Shown: positions 17,353 through 26,583 of the stretch, piece by piece | Numbering within the stretch: position 1 is the stretch's first letter | Layout: every line of letters begins with the position of its first letter | Assembly (NCBI RefSeq): GCF_008634025.1 | Contig: NZ_PDCM01000002.1 | Location: forward strand, 3,559,001 to 3,623,000 | Length of the DNA: 64,000 bases | Direction of reading: 5' to 3' | Origin: Streptomyces albofaciens JCM 4342 | GTDB taxonomy: Bacteria; Actinomycetota; Actinomycetes; Streptomycetales; Streptomycetaceae | Notes under the pieces: generated by a model | The model's database searches: none | The model's input: the letters and a program-made list of their open reading frames with translations, nothing else | What the model was told of the DNA's origin: nothing | Program-made: the position numbers and the translations under genes

Positions 17353-18039
17353 TCAGCCCGCCAGCCCCGCCTGGTGCGCCAGCAGGGCCGCCTGTACGCG
17401 GCTCTCCGTGCCGGTCTTGTCGAGGATGCGCCCGACGTGGGTCTTGACCGTGCCCAGGCCGATCTCCAGCCGACGGCCGATCTCCAGGTTCGACAGGCCC
17501 TCGCCGAGCATCGCCAGCACCTCCCGTTCCCGGTCGGTCAGCGCGGCCAGCCGCTCGTCGGCACCCTCGGCGCCGACCCGGCCGCCGCCCTGGAGCATCC
17601 GCCGTACGACGTGCCCGGTGACGCCGGGCGAGAGGACCGCGTCCCCGGCGGCGGCCGCCCGTACGGCGCTGATCAGTTCCTGCGGCCCCTCGTCCTTGAG
17701 CAGGAAGCCGCTGGCGCCCGCCTGGAGGGCGCGGGTGACGTTCTCCTCGTCGCCGAACGTGGTGAGCATGACGACCTGCGGCTTGGGGTCGAGCCGGACG
17801 AGCTGTTCGATGGCGGCGAGACCGTCCAGGACCGGCATGCGGATGTCCACGAGGGCCACGTCCACCGGGTGCCGGGCGGCCAGCTCGATCGCCTCGGCGC
17901 CGTTGGCGGCCTCCGCGACGACGTCGATGTCCTCGGCGTGCCGCAGGATGAGCCGGACCCCGTGACGGATCATTTCCTCGTCGTCGGCGAGGAGGACGCG
18001 TACGGGCCCGCCGGGGCGCTCACCGTGCAGATCGCTCAT
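17353..18039 (-). CDS. NarL/LuxR-family response regulator
   Basis: 228 residues: receiver domain (about 13-128) with phosphoacceptor Asp65 in VALVDIRMP, acidic pair DD19-20, TTFGDE and the conserved Lys in FLLKDE; C-terminal LuxR HTH (about 165-225; LTDREREVLAMLGEGLSNLEIGRRLEIGLGTVKTHVGRILDKTGTESRVQA). It belongs with the HisKA_3 kinase at 18.8-20.4 kb, on the same strand but separated by an unknown gene and repeats. The ATG at 18039 starts just before the receiver domain; the upstream extension is repeat DNA. Confidence 0.94.
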   Translation of the reverse strand: MSDLHGERPGGPVRVLLADDEEMIRHGVRLILRHAEDIDVVAEAANGAEAIELAARHPVDVALVDIRMPVLDGLAAIEQLVRLDPKPQVVMLTTFGDEENVTRALQAGASGFLLKDEGPQELISAVRAAAAGDAVLSPGVTGHVVRRMLQGGGRVGAEGADERLAALTDREREVLAMLGEGLSNLEIGRRLEIGLGTVKTHVGRILDKTGTESRVQAALLAHQAGLAG

Positions 18040-18065
18040 GGGGCCACAGTATCCGGGCGGGGCGG

Positions 18066-18150
18066 CCGGGCTTCGTTCCGGCTCGGCGGACCGCCGGGGC
18101 TCGTTCCGGCTCGGCGGACCGCCGGGGCGCGTTCCCGCCCCGCGGGGCCG
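18066..18150. repeat. 28-bp tandem repeat
   Basis: Two nearly identical 28-bp units (18066-18093 and 18094-18121, core CGTTCCGGCTCGGCGGACCG) and a degenerate third unit (18122-18150) fill the spacer between the response-regulator gene and the preceding hypothetical gene. Each unit contains the self-complementary CGGCGGACCGCCG at the junction, so transcripts could form hairpins. Confidence 0.75.
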
Positions 18151-18167
18151 CCGGGTCCGCCTCGGCC

Positions 18168-18653
18168 TCACTCCGGCTTCATGGACACCCCGAAGCTGTA
18201 CTCCCCGCCCGGCTCCTCACGCAGCGAGCCCGGCACCCCGCCGACGCCTGCCAGCAGCGCCTCGGCCATGCCCCGGGTCAGCCGCGCGTCCGGACGCGGC
18301 GCGGGCTCCGGGGGCGCGGCCGGTTCGCGTGCCCCGAGCCGTTCGCCGCCCCAGGCCGTGAAGCGGGGCAGCGCCACGTTGCCGGTGCCCGGGCCCATGA
18401 AGGCGGCGGTGCCCGCGGCGACGACGACGCGGGCCCAGGTCTCCGAGCGTTCGGGGACGTACTCGCTGAAGAGGGTCAGCCGTACCAGGCCGTTGCCGTC
18501 GTCCATCCCGAAGGGCAGGGTCCACTCCAGTGCTCCGGGCAGGGGCTGCCAGTGGGTGCCCGCGCGCAGTTCCCGCTGGTAGACCTCGCGGCACGCCACC
18601 AGCACCGGTGCCAGGTAGCGGTTCACGTACGCGTACCAGACTTCCACCGCCAT
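18168..18653 (-). CDS. Hypothetical protein between kinase and response regulator
   Basis: 161-residue protein that I do not recognise. It starts MAVEVWYAYVNRYLAPVLVACREVYQRELRAGTHWQPLPGALEWTLPFGMDDGNGLVRLTLFSEY and has no signal peptide or membrane segment. The middle is Pro/Ala-rich, and the end reads SLREEPGGEYSFGVSMKPE. The ATG at 18653 is preceded by GAGGGGAG at a good distance. It lies between the sensor kinase and its response regulator on the same strand, which suggests a link to that signalling pathway, but nothing in the sequence shows what it does. Confidence 0.75.
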   Translation of the reverse strand: MAVEVWYAYVNRYLAPVLVACREVYQRELRAGTHWQPLPGALEWTLPFGMDDGNGLVRLTLFSEYVPERSETWARVVVAAGTAAFMGPGTGNVALPRFTAWGGERLGAREPAAPPEPAPRPDARLTRGMAEALLAGVGGVPGSLREEPGGEYSFGVSMKPE

Positions 18654-18664
18654 GACGCTCCCCC

Positions 18665-18703
18665 TCGGGCTTCCTCGGGCTTCCTCGGGCTTCTTCGGGC
18701 TTC
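18665..18703. repeat. 10-bp tandem repeat in a gene leader
   Basis: Four 10-bp units TCGGGCTTC(C/T) lie directly upstream of the 18653 start. On the transcribed (minus) strand they read GAAGCCCGAG and end in the ribosome-binding GAGGGGAG, so copy number could alter leader length or translation. Confidence 0.7.
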
Positions 18704-18765
18704 GCGGACTGGCCGCACGGTATACGAGGTGGGGGTCGGCGGACATCCGTACCGGGAAATCGTGT

Positions 18766-20433
18766 TCAGGGCGCGGCCGGCACCCAGAACGTCTTGATCT
18801 CGGCCAGTACGTCGTCGCGGAAGCAGTAACGGGTGATCTCCATGCGTCCGGCCACGGGATCGTCGCCCGTGTACGGGAAGATGCAGTCCGTGCCGCTCGG
18901 CCGGGGCGGCTCGCGGCCCGAGGCGGCGGCGCGGGCGAGGCCGCTGTCGAAGGCGGCCGAGAACTGGACCTCCTGGCGGGACATGCCGACGTGGATCTCG
19001 CGTGGGGGCGGCGGCTCCTGGGACGGCCGGGCCCCTTGCACCAGCAACAGGCCGAGCACCAGCATCGTGCCCACCCCGACCAGCCCGAGGATGCCGGTGG
19101 CCACGCCGGGCAGGTGACGCAGTATGCCGGGCAGCGCGGCGAGGTCCCGCCGCCCCTCGGCAGCCAGGGAGGCCGACGTGGCCTTCGGCTGTTCGGTGGG
19201 CGCCGCGGCCGAAGCCGGGTGCGCGGGCACCGCCGCCTCGACCAGGAAGCCGCCCGCCTCGGTCGGTCCGGTCCGCAGCTCGCCGCCGAGCAGGCCCACC
19301 CGCTCGCGCAGACCGGGCAGACCGCGTCCGGTGCCGAGCCCGGTGGTGGCCTCCGGGGGTTCCGGGGGCGCGCCGTTGCGGACGGTGACGCGTACCAGTT
19401 CGGCGGTGTGCTCCACGGTCAGCCCGACGGAGGCGCCGGGCGCGTACCGGTGGACGTTGGTCAGCGCCTCGCGGACGACGCGGTGCACGGCACGCCGCAC
19501 CCGCGGCTCCAGTCCGTCCAGGTCGGCACCCTGCCAGCGGACGGTGACGGGGACGCCCGCGGCCCGGGACTCCTCGGCCAGCGCCGCGATGTCCGCGCGG
19601 GTGCCGGTGGCGTCGGTGAGCGCCTCCGTACCGGTGTCGCGGCTCAGCGGGCCGAGGACGCCGAGGACCGCGCGCAGCTCGTTCATGGCGTCCCGGGTGG
19701 CCACGCGGACCTGCGTGGCGTTCTCCTTCAGCTCGGGGGCCTCGGTGGCGAGCGCCATCTCCAGGCCGCCGCTGCGCAGCGAGATCAGGCTGAGCCGGTG
19801 GCCCAGCAGGTCGTGCATCTCGGCGGCGATACGGGTGCGCTCCTCGACCCGGGAGGCGCTGTCGATCACCCGGCGGGCCTCCTCCGCGGCGGCGGCCCGC
19901 TCCCGCAGGGCCACCACCAGGCGTTCCTGCTGTCCGCGCGAGCTGCCGACCAGACCGGGCACGAGAATGCCGACACTGCCGGCCACGACGCCCTGCGCGA
20001 GGTCGAAGACCCAGCTTTCGTAGTCGGTGGCGGCCGTGCCGACGACGGCGGCCAGTACGGGGATGGCGGTGGCGGTGAGCAGGACGGCGGTACGGCGGCG
20101 CGGGTCGTCCGTGCGGCGGATCGTGTCGTAGGCGACGAGGGCGGTCAGCATTCCGGCGACCGGCAGGGCACCCGCGAGCGCGGCGAGCACCATCAGGACG
20201 GTGACGGGGAAGCGCCGCCGGGCGGGCAGCAGCACCGCCGCCGCGGCGCATACGGCCACTTTCATCTGGGACGGCAGCAGCTCGAAACAGCCGGGCGAAT
20301 GCATCGCCGGCCCGGCGAGACCGAGATATCCGAACGCCACGGCCATTTCGAAGAGGACGGCCATCAGGCGTCGTTTGCGCCGGCGCGGTGGAGAAGCGGC
20401 GTACGGCCGGGCCGTCGGCGGCGTGGAGGACAT
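18766..20433 (-). CDS. HisKA_3 sensor histidine kinase with extra C-terminal exported domain
   Basis: 555 residues. Several hydrophobic helices occupy about 25-160, followed by a HisKA_3 dimerisation helix with phospho-His207 (RIAAEMHDLLGHRLSLISL) and an HATPase with VREALTNVHRYAPG and TGLGTGRGLPGLRERV. Unusually the protein continues: a Pro/Ala linker, another transmembrane helix (about 445-466), then about 90 outer residues beginning IHVGMSRQEVQ and containing two cysteines (DCIFPYTGD, RYCFRDD). The IHVGMS(x)EV start resembles SmpA/BamE-type small outer domains. NarL-type kinases normally end after the ATPase domain. It probably phosphorylates the regulator at 17.4-18.0 kb. Confidence 0.9.
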   Translation of the reverse strand: MSSTPPTARPYAASPPRRRKRRLMAVLFEMAVAFGYLGLAGPAMHSPGCFELLPSQMKVAVCAAAAVLLPARRRFPVTVLMVLAALAGALPVAGMLTALVAYDTIRRTDDPRRRTAVLLTATAIPVLAAVVGTAATDYESWVFDLAQGVVAGSVGILVPGLVGSSRGQQERLVVALRERAAAAEEARRVIDSASRVEERTRIAAEMHDLLGHRLSLISLRSGGLEMALATEAPELKENATQVRVATRDAMNELRAVLGVLGPLSRDTGTEALTDATGTRADIAALAEESRAAGVPVTVRWQGADLDGLEPRVRRAVHRVVREALTNVHRYAPGASVGLTVEHTAELVRVTVRNGAPPEPPEATTGLGTGRGLPGLRERVGLLGGELRTGPTEAGGFLVEAAVPAHPASAAAPTEQPKATSASLAAEGRRDLAALPGILRHLPGVATGILGLVGVGTMLVLGLLLVQGARPSQEPPPPREIHVGMSRQEVQFSAAFDSGLARAAASGREPPRPSGTDCIFPYTGDDPVAGRMEITRYCFRDDVLAEIKTFWVPAAP

Positions 20434-20490
20434 GCCCTCGATTATCCGGACGCGGGTGCCGTGTGCGGTGGAACCTGAGGAGGAAGAAAG

Positions 20491-20526
20491 GCCGGGCGGG
20501 TATGCCCGAAGGCATACCCGCCCGGC
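20491..20526 (-). terminator. Perfect 16-bp stem-loop after the betaine operon
   Basis: GCCGGGCGGGTATGCC (20491-20506) pairs fully with 20511-20526 around a CGAA tetraloop. It lies 52 bp downstream of the binding-protein gene that ends the betaine operon (minus strand), and just upstream of the kinase gene, so it should insulate the two units. Confidence 0.9.
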
Positions 20527-20577
20527 CCGTGGCGTCCCGCCCCGTCTACAGGGCGCTCCTACGGGGTGACCGCCCGG

Positions 20578-21582
20578 CTACTTCTTCGGCAGCCACTTCT
20601 TCCAGACCTCCGGGTGCTTCTCCACCCAGGCCTTGCCCGCCTCGTCGGCGGACATGCCCTTCGAGGCGATCATCTCGGAGACCTCGTTCTGGTTTTCCTT
20701 CGTCCAGTGGAAGTTCTTCAGGAAGGCCGCGGCGTCGGAGCCGCCCTTGGCGAATTCCGTGTTGAAGAACTTCTGCAGCGGTGTCGTCGGATAGGCGCAG
20801 TCGATGGAGTCGGGGTCCTTCTTGCCCTTTTCCGCGCAGGCGTCGGAGTACTCCGGCAGCTTCACCTCCACCATCGGCACCTGGTTGAACAGCCACTGCG
20901 GCTCGTACCAGTACGTCAGGAACGGTTTCTGCTGCTTGGCGAACTGCTGGATCTGGGTGATCTGCGCCGCCTCGGAACCCGCGAAGACGACCTCGTAGTC
21001 CAGCTTGAGGTTCTTCACCAGCGCCTTGTCGTTGGTGACGTAGGACGGCGAGCCGTCCATCAGCTGGCCCTTGCTGCCGCTCTCGGAGGTGCGGAGCTGG
21101 TCGGCGTACTTGTTGAGGTTCTTCCAGTCGGTCACGTCGGGGTGCTTGTCGGCCCAGTACTTGGGCACCCACCACCCGATGTGGCCGGTGACGCCGTTGC
21201 CGCCGCCCGCCGTGATCGTCTTCTTGTCCTTGACGTACCGCTGCTCCTGGTCCGGGTGGCCCCAGTCCTCCAGGATGGCGTCCACCCGGCCCTGGCTGAG
21301 CGCGTCCCACGCCGGGATCTCGTCCACCTGGACGGTGTCGACGTGGTACTTCAGCTCGTGTTCGAGCAGGTACTTGGCGACCGCGACGTTGGCCTGCGCG
21401 CCGACCCAGGTCTGTACGGACAGGGTCACGGAGCGCTGGCCGCCCGCCGCCTGGAAGGGCGAGCCCTGCTTGGTCATGTCGGCCTTGCCGCAGCCGGAGA
21501 GGGCGAGCAGCGTCGCCCCGGCCAGCGCGGCGGCCCCCGCCACGCGTATGCGGGTACGGGTACGGGTACGCGACATCGTCAT
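20578..21582 (-). CDS. Glycine betaine/choline ABC transporter substrate-binding lipoprotein
   Basis: 334-residue OpuAC/ProX-like binding protein. A basic N-terminus (TRTRTRIR) and hydrophobic core lead to a lipobox LSGC (Cys31). The mature part has LSVQTWVGAQANVAVAKYLLEHEL and repeated Trp residues (WGHPDQEQRY, GHIGWWVPKYWADKHP, YWYEPQWLF) suited to an aromatic cage for quaternary ammonium ligands. Its ATG overlaps the permease stop by four bases. Last gene of the six-gene betaine operon and followed by a strong terminator. Confidence 0.93.
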   Translation of the reverse strand: MTMSRTRTRTRIRVAGAAALAGATLLALSGCGKADMTKQGSPFQAAGGQRSVTLSVQTWVGAQANVAVAKYLLEHELKYHVDTVQVDEIPAWDALSQGRVDAILEDWGHPDQEQRYVKDKKTITAGGGNGVTGHIGWWVPKYWADKHPDVTDWKNLNKYADQLRTSESGSKGQLMDGSPSYVTNDKALVKNLKLDYEVVFAGSEAAQITQIQQFAKQQKPFLTYWYEPQWLFNQVPMVEVKLPEYSDACAEKGKKDPDSIDCAYPTTPLQKFFNTEFAKGGSDAAAFLKNFHWTKENQNEVSEMIASKGMSADEAGKAWVEKHPEVWKKWLPKK

Positions 21583-23570
21583 GCTCCCTTCCCCGTCGTA
21601 CGGCGCTGCGTCGGCTGCGTCACCCGGTCCAGCATCAGGCCGAGGCAGACGATGGCGACGCCGGCGACCAGGCCGAGTGCCAGGTCACCCTTGGCGAGGC
21701 CGGTGACCACGTCGTACCCGAGCGCGCCGCCGCCCACCAGGCCGCCGATGATGACGACGGCGAGGACGAGGACGACGCCCTGGTTGACGGCCAGCAGCAG
21801 CGCGGGCCGGGCCAGCGGGAGCTGCACCTGCCGCAGCGTCTGCCAGCGGGTGGCGCCGAGCGAACGGGCGGACTCCATGGCGCCGGGATCGACCTGGCGC
21901 AGGCCCTGCGTGGTGATGCGGATGACCGCGGGCAGCGCGTACACGACGGCGGCGGCAGCGGCCGGGGCGCGGCCCACGGCGAACAGCGCGACCACCGGGA
22001 TGAGGTACACGAACTGCGGCATGGTCTGCATGACGTCCAGCACCGGGCGCAGGATCGCCTCCAGGCGCTTGCTGCCCGCGGCGAGGATGCCGATGCCGAA
22101 GCCCAGCACCAAGGTCACCGCGAGGGCGGCGAGGACCTGGGAGAGGGTGTTCATGGACGGCTTCCACACGCCGAGGACGCCGATGGCGGCCAGCGCGAGC
22201 GTCGCGGTCAGCGCGGTGCGCCAGGTGCCGATCAGCCAGGCCAGCGCGGCGACGATCAGCAGCGCGCCCCACCACGGCAGCGCCGTCAGGCCGTCGCGCA
22301 GCGGGTCCAGGACCCAGGAGGTGAAGTGCGCGGCCCAGTCGGCGGTACCGCCGACGACCGGGACGCCGGAGTAGAGGTGGTCGACCATCCACTCCTTGAA
22401 GTCGTTGACCGGGCGGGCGATGGCCACCGTCCAGCCCGAGGGCCAGATGGTGGAGCCGGCCAGCCGGCCCGCGACGGTGGCGAGCACGGTCAGGACGGCG
22501 ACACCGGCCCAGGCGTACCAGCCGCGCAGCAGCTTGGGGCCGCGGGGGGCCGCGTCGGCGCCCATCCGCTCACCGGCGGCGGCGGTCGTACGGTCCATGA
22601 CGATGGCCAGCAGCACGATGGGTACGGCGGCGGCGAGCGCGGCGCCGACGTCCACGGAGGCGAGCGCCTGGTAGACGCGGTCGCCGAGACCGGCGGCACC
22701 GATCATGGAGGCGATGACGGCCATGGACAGCGCCATCATGATCGTCTGGTTGAGGCCGAGCAGCAGCTCCTTGCGGGCCAGCGGCAGGCGGGCGGTCAGC
22801 AGCCGCTGCCGGCCGGTCGCGCCGAGCGAGGTGACGGCCTCCAGGACGCCGGGGTCGGCGCCGCGCAGGCCGAGCGCGGTGAGGCGGGCCATCGGCGGAG
22901 CCGCGTAGACGACGGTGGCCAGCAGCGCGGCGGGCACGCCGATGCCGAAGACCAGGACAACGGGCAGCAGGTACGCGAAGGCGGGCAGCACCTGCATGGT
23001 GTCCAGCACCGGCCGCAGGATCTTGAACAGCCGCTCGGAGAGGCCGCCCGCGAGGCCCAGCAGGGCGCCCACCACGACCGAGGCGACGACCGCCACGATC
23101 ATCAGGGCGAGGGTCTGCATGGTCGGCAGCCACATGTCCAGGACGCCGCTGACGGCGAAGGAGACCAGCGCGGTCGCGGCGATGCGGACGCCCGCGACGC
23201 GCCAGGCGACGAGGGTGACGCCCGCGGTGACGCCGGTCCAGCCGAGCAGCAGCAGGAGCTGGTAGACGGCGCGTACGGAGATGACGACGGCGTTGCTGAG
23301 GTGGCCGAGGAAGTAGACGAACAGCGGGTGGCTGTCGCGGTTGTCGATGATCCAGTCGCTGGTGCGGCCGAGCGGGCCGTTGAGGTCGACGGTCAGGTCA
23401 CTCGGCCAGGTGCCGCTGGACCACTTCGCGTGCGCGAGCGGTACGAGGACCGCGGCGGCGACGGCGAGGACGAGGATCTTGCGGAGGCCGCGGCTCTGGA
23501 GGGCGGCTTGGAGAGCGCTCTGCCGGGCGGGCGCGGCGGCGGTGCTCGCGGTGGTGGTGGCGGCCGTCAT
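21579..23570 (-). CDS. Fused double ABC permease for betaine/choline
   Basis: 663-residue protein formed by two ProW/OpuAB-like permease halves in tandem. The first half has LGATGRQRLLTARLPLARKELLLGLNQTIMMALSMAVIASMIGAAGLG and the second LGATRWQTLRQVQLPLARPALLLAVNQGVVLVLAVVIIGGLVGGGALG, each matching the EAA loop region that docks the ATPase. Two separate linkers carry extra helices. A single chain can therefore form the whole channel. It is translationally coupled to a 98-residue gene upstream and to the binding-protein gene downstream, with four-base overlaps at both ends. Confidence 0.93.
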   Translation of the reverse strand: MTAATTTASTAAAPARQSALQAALQSRGLRKILVLAVAAAVLVPLAHAKWSSGTWPSDLTVDLNGPLGRTSDWIIDNRDSHPLFVYFLGHLSNAVVISVRAVYQLLLLLGWTGVTAGVTLVAWRVAGVRIAATALVSFAVSGVLDMWLPTMQTLALMIVAVVASVVVGALLGLAGGLSERLFKILRPVLDTMQVLPAFAYLLPVVLVFGIGVPAALLATVVYAAPPMARLTALGLRGADPGVLEAVTSLGATGRQRLLTARLPLARKELLLGLNQTIMMALSMAVIASMIGAAGLGDRVYQALASVDVGAALAAAVPIVLLAIVMDRTTAAAGERMGADAAPRGPKLLRGWYAWAGVAVLTVLATVAGRLAGSTIWPSGWTVAIARPVNDFKEWMVDHLYSGVPVVGGTADWAAHFTSWVLDPLRDGLTALPWWGALLIVAALAWLIGTWRTALTATLALAAIGVLGVWKPSMNTLSQVLAALAVTLVLGFGIGILAAGSKRLEAILRPVLDVMQTMPQFVYLIPVVALFAVGRAPAAAAAVVYALPAVIRITTQGLRQVDPGAMESARSLGATRWQTLRQVQLPLARPALLLAVNQGVVLVLAVVIIGGLVGGGALGYDVVTGLAKGDLALGLVAGVAIVCLGLMLDRVTQPTQRRTTGKGA

Positions 23571-23863
23571 GCGCGCCCCCGCTTCACCGTGCCGGCCGGT
23601 ACCTGCATCGCCGCGGCGCGCTGGGCCTCGTGCCAGCGGTGCTGTACGGCGGTGCGGAACCGGCCCAACAGGGAGTCGGCGCCGGGGACTTGCCGGATGC
23701 GGGCCGGGGTCCCGGCAGGGGCCTGGGGCCGTGTCCGGTCCCGGTTCCGGCTCGGCGGATCGAGGGTCCGTACCTGGGCGGGAGCGACCCGTACGGGCCG
23801 GCGCGTCGGGGGCCAGCCGGCCGCCGCGAGGGCGGCGTCGGCGGTACCGGTGTGCGCGGTCAT
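23567..23863 (-). CDS. 98-residue unknown protein coupled into the betaine operon
   Basis: 98-residue, Arg/Pro/Ala-rich, basic protein (starts [22 protein letters not shown], ends PAGTVKRGRA) with no signal or membrane helix that I can see. Its ATG overlaps the ATPase stop by one base (TGATG), and its stop overlaps the permease ATG by four, so ribosomes would pass through all of them. I do not recognise the family. It may be a small accessory subunit or simply a coupling peptide. A central LLGRFRTAVQHRWHEAQRAAAMQ could form an amphipathic helix. Confidence 0.65.
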   Translation of the reverse strand: MTAHTGTADAALAAAGWPPTRRPVRVAPAQVRTLDPPSRNRDRTRPQAPAGTPARIRQVPGADSLLGRFRTAVQHRWHEAQRAAAMQVPAGTVKRGRA

Positions 23864-24984
23864 CAGGCAGCCACCTCGCCCCGGCCGGCGTCGATCTTGG
23901 CGACGACGTTGAGCAGGCAGGTGCTGTCCACGATGCCCAGGCAGCGCTTGCCGTCCATCACGCGGGCCGCGCCGCCGGAGCGGGCGACGGCCTCGATGGC
24001 GTCGGCGACCAGGGTGTCCGGCGTGAGCGCGGCCCCCGTCTCGGCCTCGCCGTCCTCGGCCGGGCGCATGGCGCGCCGTACGGTCAGCACCTGCTCGCGC
24101 GGCACGTCCTGGACGAAGTCGCGTACGTAGTCGTCCGCCGGGGAGCCCACGATCTCCTCGGGGGTGCCCAGCTGAACGATTTCCCCGTCCCGCATCAGCG
24201 CGATGCGGTCGCCGATGCGCAGCGCCTCGGCGAGGTCGTGGGTGATGAAGACCATGGTGCGGCCCTCGTCCTCGTGCAGCCGTACGACCTCTTCCTGCAT
24301 GTCGCGGCGGATCAGCGGGTCGAGGGCGCTGAACGGCTCGTCGAAGAGGAGGACTTCGGGGTCCACGGCGAGCGCGCGGGCGAGCCCGACGCGCTGCTGC
24401 TGGCCGCCGGACAGCTGCCCGGGGCGGCGGTTCTCCAGCCCCGCGAGGCCGACCTTCACCACCATCTCGGCGGCGCGCTCGCGGCGTTCGGCACGCGGCA
24501 CGCCCTGGATCTCCAGGCCGTACGCGACGTTGTCGAGCACCGAGCGGTGCGGCAGCAGGCCGAAGTGCTGGAAGACCATGGCGGCGCGTCGGCGGCGCAG
24601 TTCGCGCAGCGTGGACTTGTCCATGGCGCGCACGTCCTCGCCGTCCATGTCCAGGCCGCCGCTGGTCGGCTCGATGAGCCGGGTCAGACAGCGCACCAGG
24701 GTGGACTTGCCGGAGCCCGACAGGCCCATGACGACGAAGACCTCGCCCTTGTGGACGTCGAAGCTGACGTCGCGGACGGCGGCCGTGCAGCCGGTCCGCT
24801 CGCGCAGTTCGCGCGCGGACAGACCGGTCAGCTCGGTGTCCTCCGGGATGCGTTCGGCCTTGGGGCCGAAGACCTTCCACAGGTTGCGGACGGAGAAGAC
24901 GACGTCCCGGGGGTCTTCGGCCGGCGGCGTGTCGACGGCCTTGCGGGGCCGGGGTATACCGGCTTCGGAGGCGGTGGCGGTCAT
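23863..24984 (-). CDS. Glycine betaine/choline ABC transporter ATP-binding protein (ProV/OpuAA type)
   Basis: 373 residues. Walker [10 protein letters not shown] at 87-95, ABC signature LSGGQQQR at 191-198, Walker B VLLFDEP at 211-217, and switch His in [11 protein letters not shown]-terminal CBS-like part ([40 protein letters not shown]) is where OpuAA/ProV proteins sense ionic strength. The N-terminal [19 protein letters not shown] insertion is typical of ProV-like proteins. It overlaps the upstream choline-oxidase-type gene by four bases. It energises betaine or choline import for osmoprotection. Confidence 0.95.
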   Translation of the reverse strand: MTATASEAGIPRPRKAVDTPPAEDPRDVVFSVRNLWKVFGPKAERIPEDTELTGLSARELRERTGCTAAVRDVSFDVHKGEVFVVMGLSGSGKSTLVRCLTRLIEPTSGGLDMDGEDVRAMDKSTLRELRRRRAAMVFQHFGLLPHRSVLDNVAYGLEIQGVPRAERRERAAEMVVKVGLAGLENRRPGQLSGGQQQRVGLARALAVDPEVLLFDEPFSALDPLIRRDMQEEVVRLHEDEGRTMVFITHDLAEALRIGDRIALMRDGEIVQLGTPEEIVGSPADDYVRDFVQDVPREQVLTVRRAMRPAEDGEAETGAALTPDTLVADAIEAVARSGGAARVMDGKRCLGIVDSTCLLNVVAKIDAGRGEVAA

Positions 24985-26525
24985 CGGGCATCACCTCCCC
25001 GGGTCGGGGAGTCGACGAGCAGTTCGGCGGCCTTCTCCCCCACCATCAGTACGCCGATCATCGGGTTCACGGCGGGCATCGTCGGGAAGACCGACGCGTC
25101 GGCGATCCGGATGCGGGACAGGCCGCGGATCTTCAGCTCGGGGTCGACGACCGCCATCTCGTCGTCCTTGGCGCCCATCTTGCAGGTTCCCGCCGGGTGG
25201 TAGACGGTGTGCGCCGCCTTGCGGACCAGCTCGCTGATCTCCTCGTCCTCGGTCACGTCCGGGCCGGGGAAGACCTCGCGCTTGAGCCACTTCTTGAACG
25301 GCTCGGCCTCGGCGACCTTGCGGGCCAGCTTGATGCCGTCGACAAGGGTCCTGCCGTCGTAGTCGTCCTCGTCCATGAAGTACTTGAAGTCGAGCGCGGG
25401 CTTGACCTCGGGGTCCTTGGACGTGAGGTAGAGACGCCCGCGCGAGCGCGACTTGGGGATGTTCGGCGTCATCGACACACCGTGCTCGGGGCGTTCGTAC
25501 CCCAGCCGCTCCGGATTGTCGGTGAACGGAATCTGGTAGAAGTGGAACATCAGGTCCGGGCCCTTGTGGTCCGGGTCCCGCTTCACGAACAGGCCCGCGT
25601 CGGAGTCCATCGCGGAGTTGCCCGGGATCGGCCCGTTCGTCTCCCACACGATCACCGACTCCGGGTGGTCGATCAGGTTCTCGCCGACGCCCGGCAGGTC
25701 GAGCTTGCACTCGATGCCCAGCGCTTCGAGGTCCCGCTTCGGCCCGATGCCCGAGTGCATCAGCAGCCGCGGGGTGTCCACCGCGCCGGCGCACACCAGC
25801 ACCTCGCGCGCGGCCTCGACGTACACCTCCTCGCCGTCCTTGGTCCGGACGTGGACGCCCTTGGCGGTGGTGCCGTCCAGCTCCAGCTTGGTCGCCCAGG
25901 TCTCCAGCATCAGCGTGAGGTTGGGGCGGTCACCGGCCTCCATGTGCGGGTGGAGGTAGGCGACCGAGGCGGAGGAGCGCTTGTTGTTCTCCGGGTGGTA
26001 CGACAGGTCGAAGAACCCGACGCCCTCCTCGAACGGCTGGTCGTTGAAGCCGACGACCTCGGGCACGCCGAGCGCGCTCTTGGTGGCCTCGATCCAGTCG
26101 GTGGCGATCTGGTTCTGGTCCTTCTTCGCCACCCGCACGATGTTGTTGCGCAGCTTGCCGAAGTAGGGGTCCATGTCCTTGGCGCCCCAGCCGGTGGCGC
26201 CCGCCGCCTCCCACTCGTCCCAGTCGGACGGCAGCGGCTTGAAGGAGATCAGGGTGTTGTGCGACGAGCAGCCGCCCAGCACCTTGGCGCGGCTGTGCAG
26301 GATGTGCGAGTTGCCGCGGGGCTGCTCGGTGGTGGTGTACTCGTAGTCCAGCTCGCCGCCGAGCAGGCCGAGCCACTTGCGCAGCGTCAGCACGTCCTCG
26401 CGGTCGATGTCGGACGGGCCGCCCTCGATGACGGCGACACGGACGCTCGGGTCCTCGGTGAGCCGGGAGGCGATCACCGATCCGGCGGTGCCACCGCCGA
26501 CGATCACGTAGTCGTACACGGGCAT
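24981..26525 (-). CDS. GMC-family choline dehydrogenase-like oxidoreductase
   Basis: 514-residue flavoprotein. FAD-binding [18 protein letters not shown] is at the N-terminus, with the GMC signature [22 protein letters not shown] in the middle. The catalytic segment is [12 protein letters not shown], with [25 protein letters not shown] at the end. It lies between a betaine-aldehyde dehydrogenase gene and a betaine ABC system, so oxidation of choline to betaine aldehyde is the likely reaction, possibly as an oxygen-dependent oxidase. The ATG at 26525 follows AAGGAG; upstream codons are rejected. It overlaps the ATPase gene by four bases. Confidence 0.9.
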   Translation of the reverse strand: MPVYDYVIVGGGTAGSVIASRLTEDPSVRVAVIEGGPSDIDREDVLTLRKWLGLLGGELDYEYTTTEQPRGNSHILHSRAKVLGGCSSHNTLISFKPLPSDWDEWEAAGATGWGAKDMDPYFGKLRNNIVRVAKKDQNQIATDWIEATKSALGVPEVVGFNDQPFEEGVGFFDLSYHPENNKRSSASVAYLHPHMEAGDRPNLTLMLETWATKLELDGTTAKGVHVRTKDGEEVYVEAAREVLVCAGAVDTPRLLMHSGIGPKRDLEALGIECKLDLPGVGENLIDHPESVIVWETNGPIPGNSAMDSDAGLFVKRDPDHKGPDLMFHFYQIPFTDNPERLGYERPEHGVSMTPNIPKSRSRGRLYLTSKDPEVKPALDFKYFMDEDDYDGRTLVDGIKLARKVAEAEPFKKWLKREVFPGPDVTEDEEISELVRKAAHTVYHPAGTCKMGAKDDEMAVVDPELKIRGLSRIRIADASVFPTMPAVNPMIGVLMVGEKAAELLVDSPTRGGDAR

Positions 26526-26583
26526 GAGGTGGTGCTCCTTCTGCAAAGTTCGTGCGTGCGTGGTGCGGTGAACAGACGGGCCC

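Noticed and set aside
22326..23912. Long + strand frame opposite the permease
   Set aside because: Repetitive Gly/Asp/Arg/Gln composition typical of antisense frames in GC-rich DNA; permease on the other strand is certain.
23567..24994. 475-codon frame spanning the ATPase gene
   Set aside because: Runs in the wrong frame through the ABC ATPase; only the final 98 codons, after the ATPase stop, form a plausible coupled gene.
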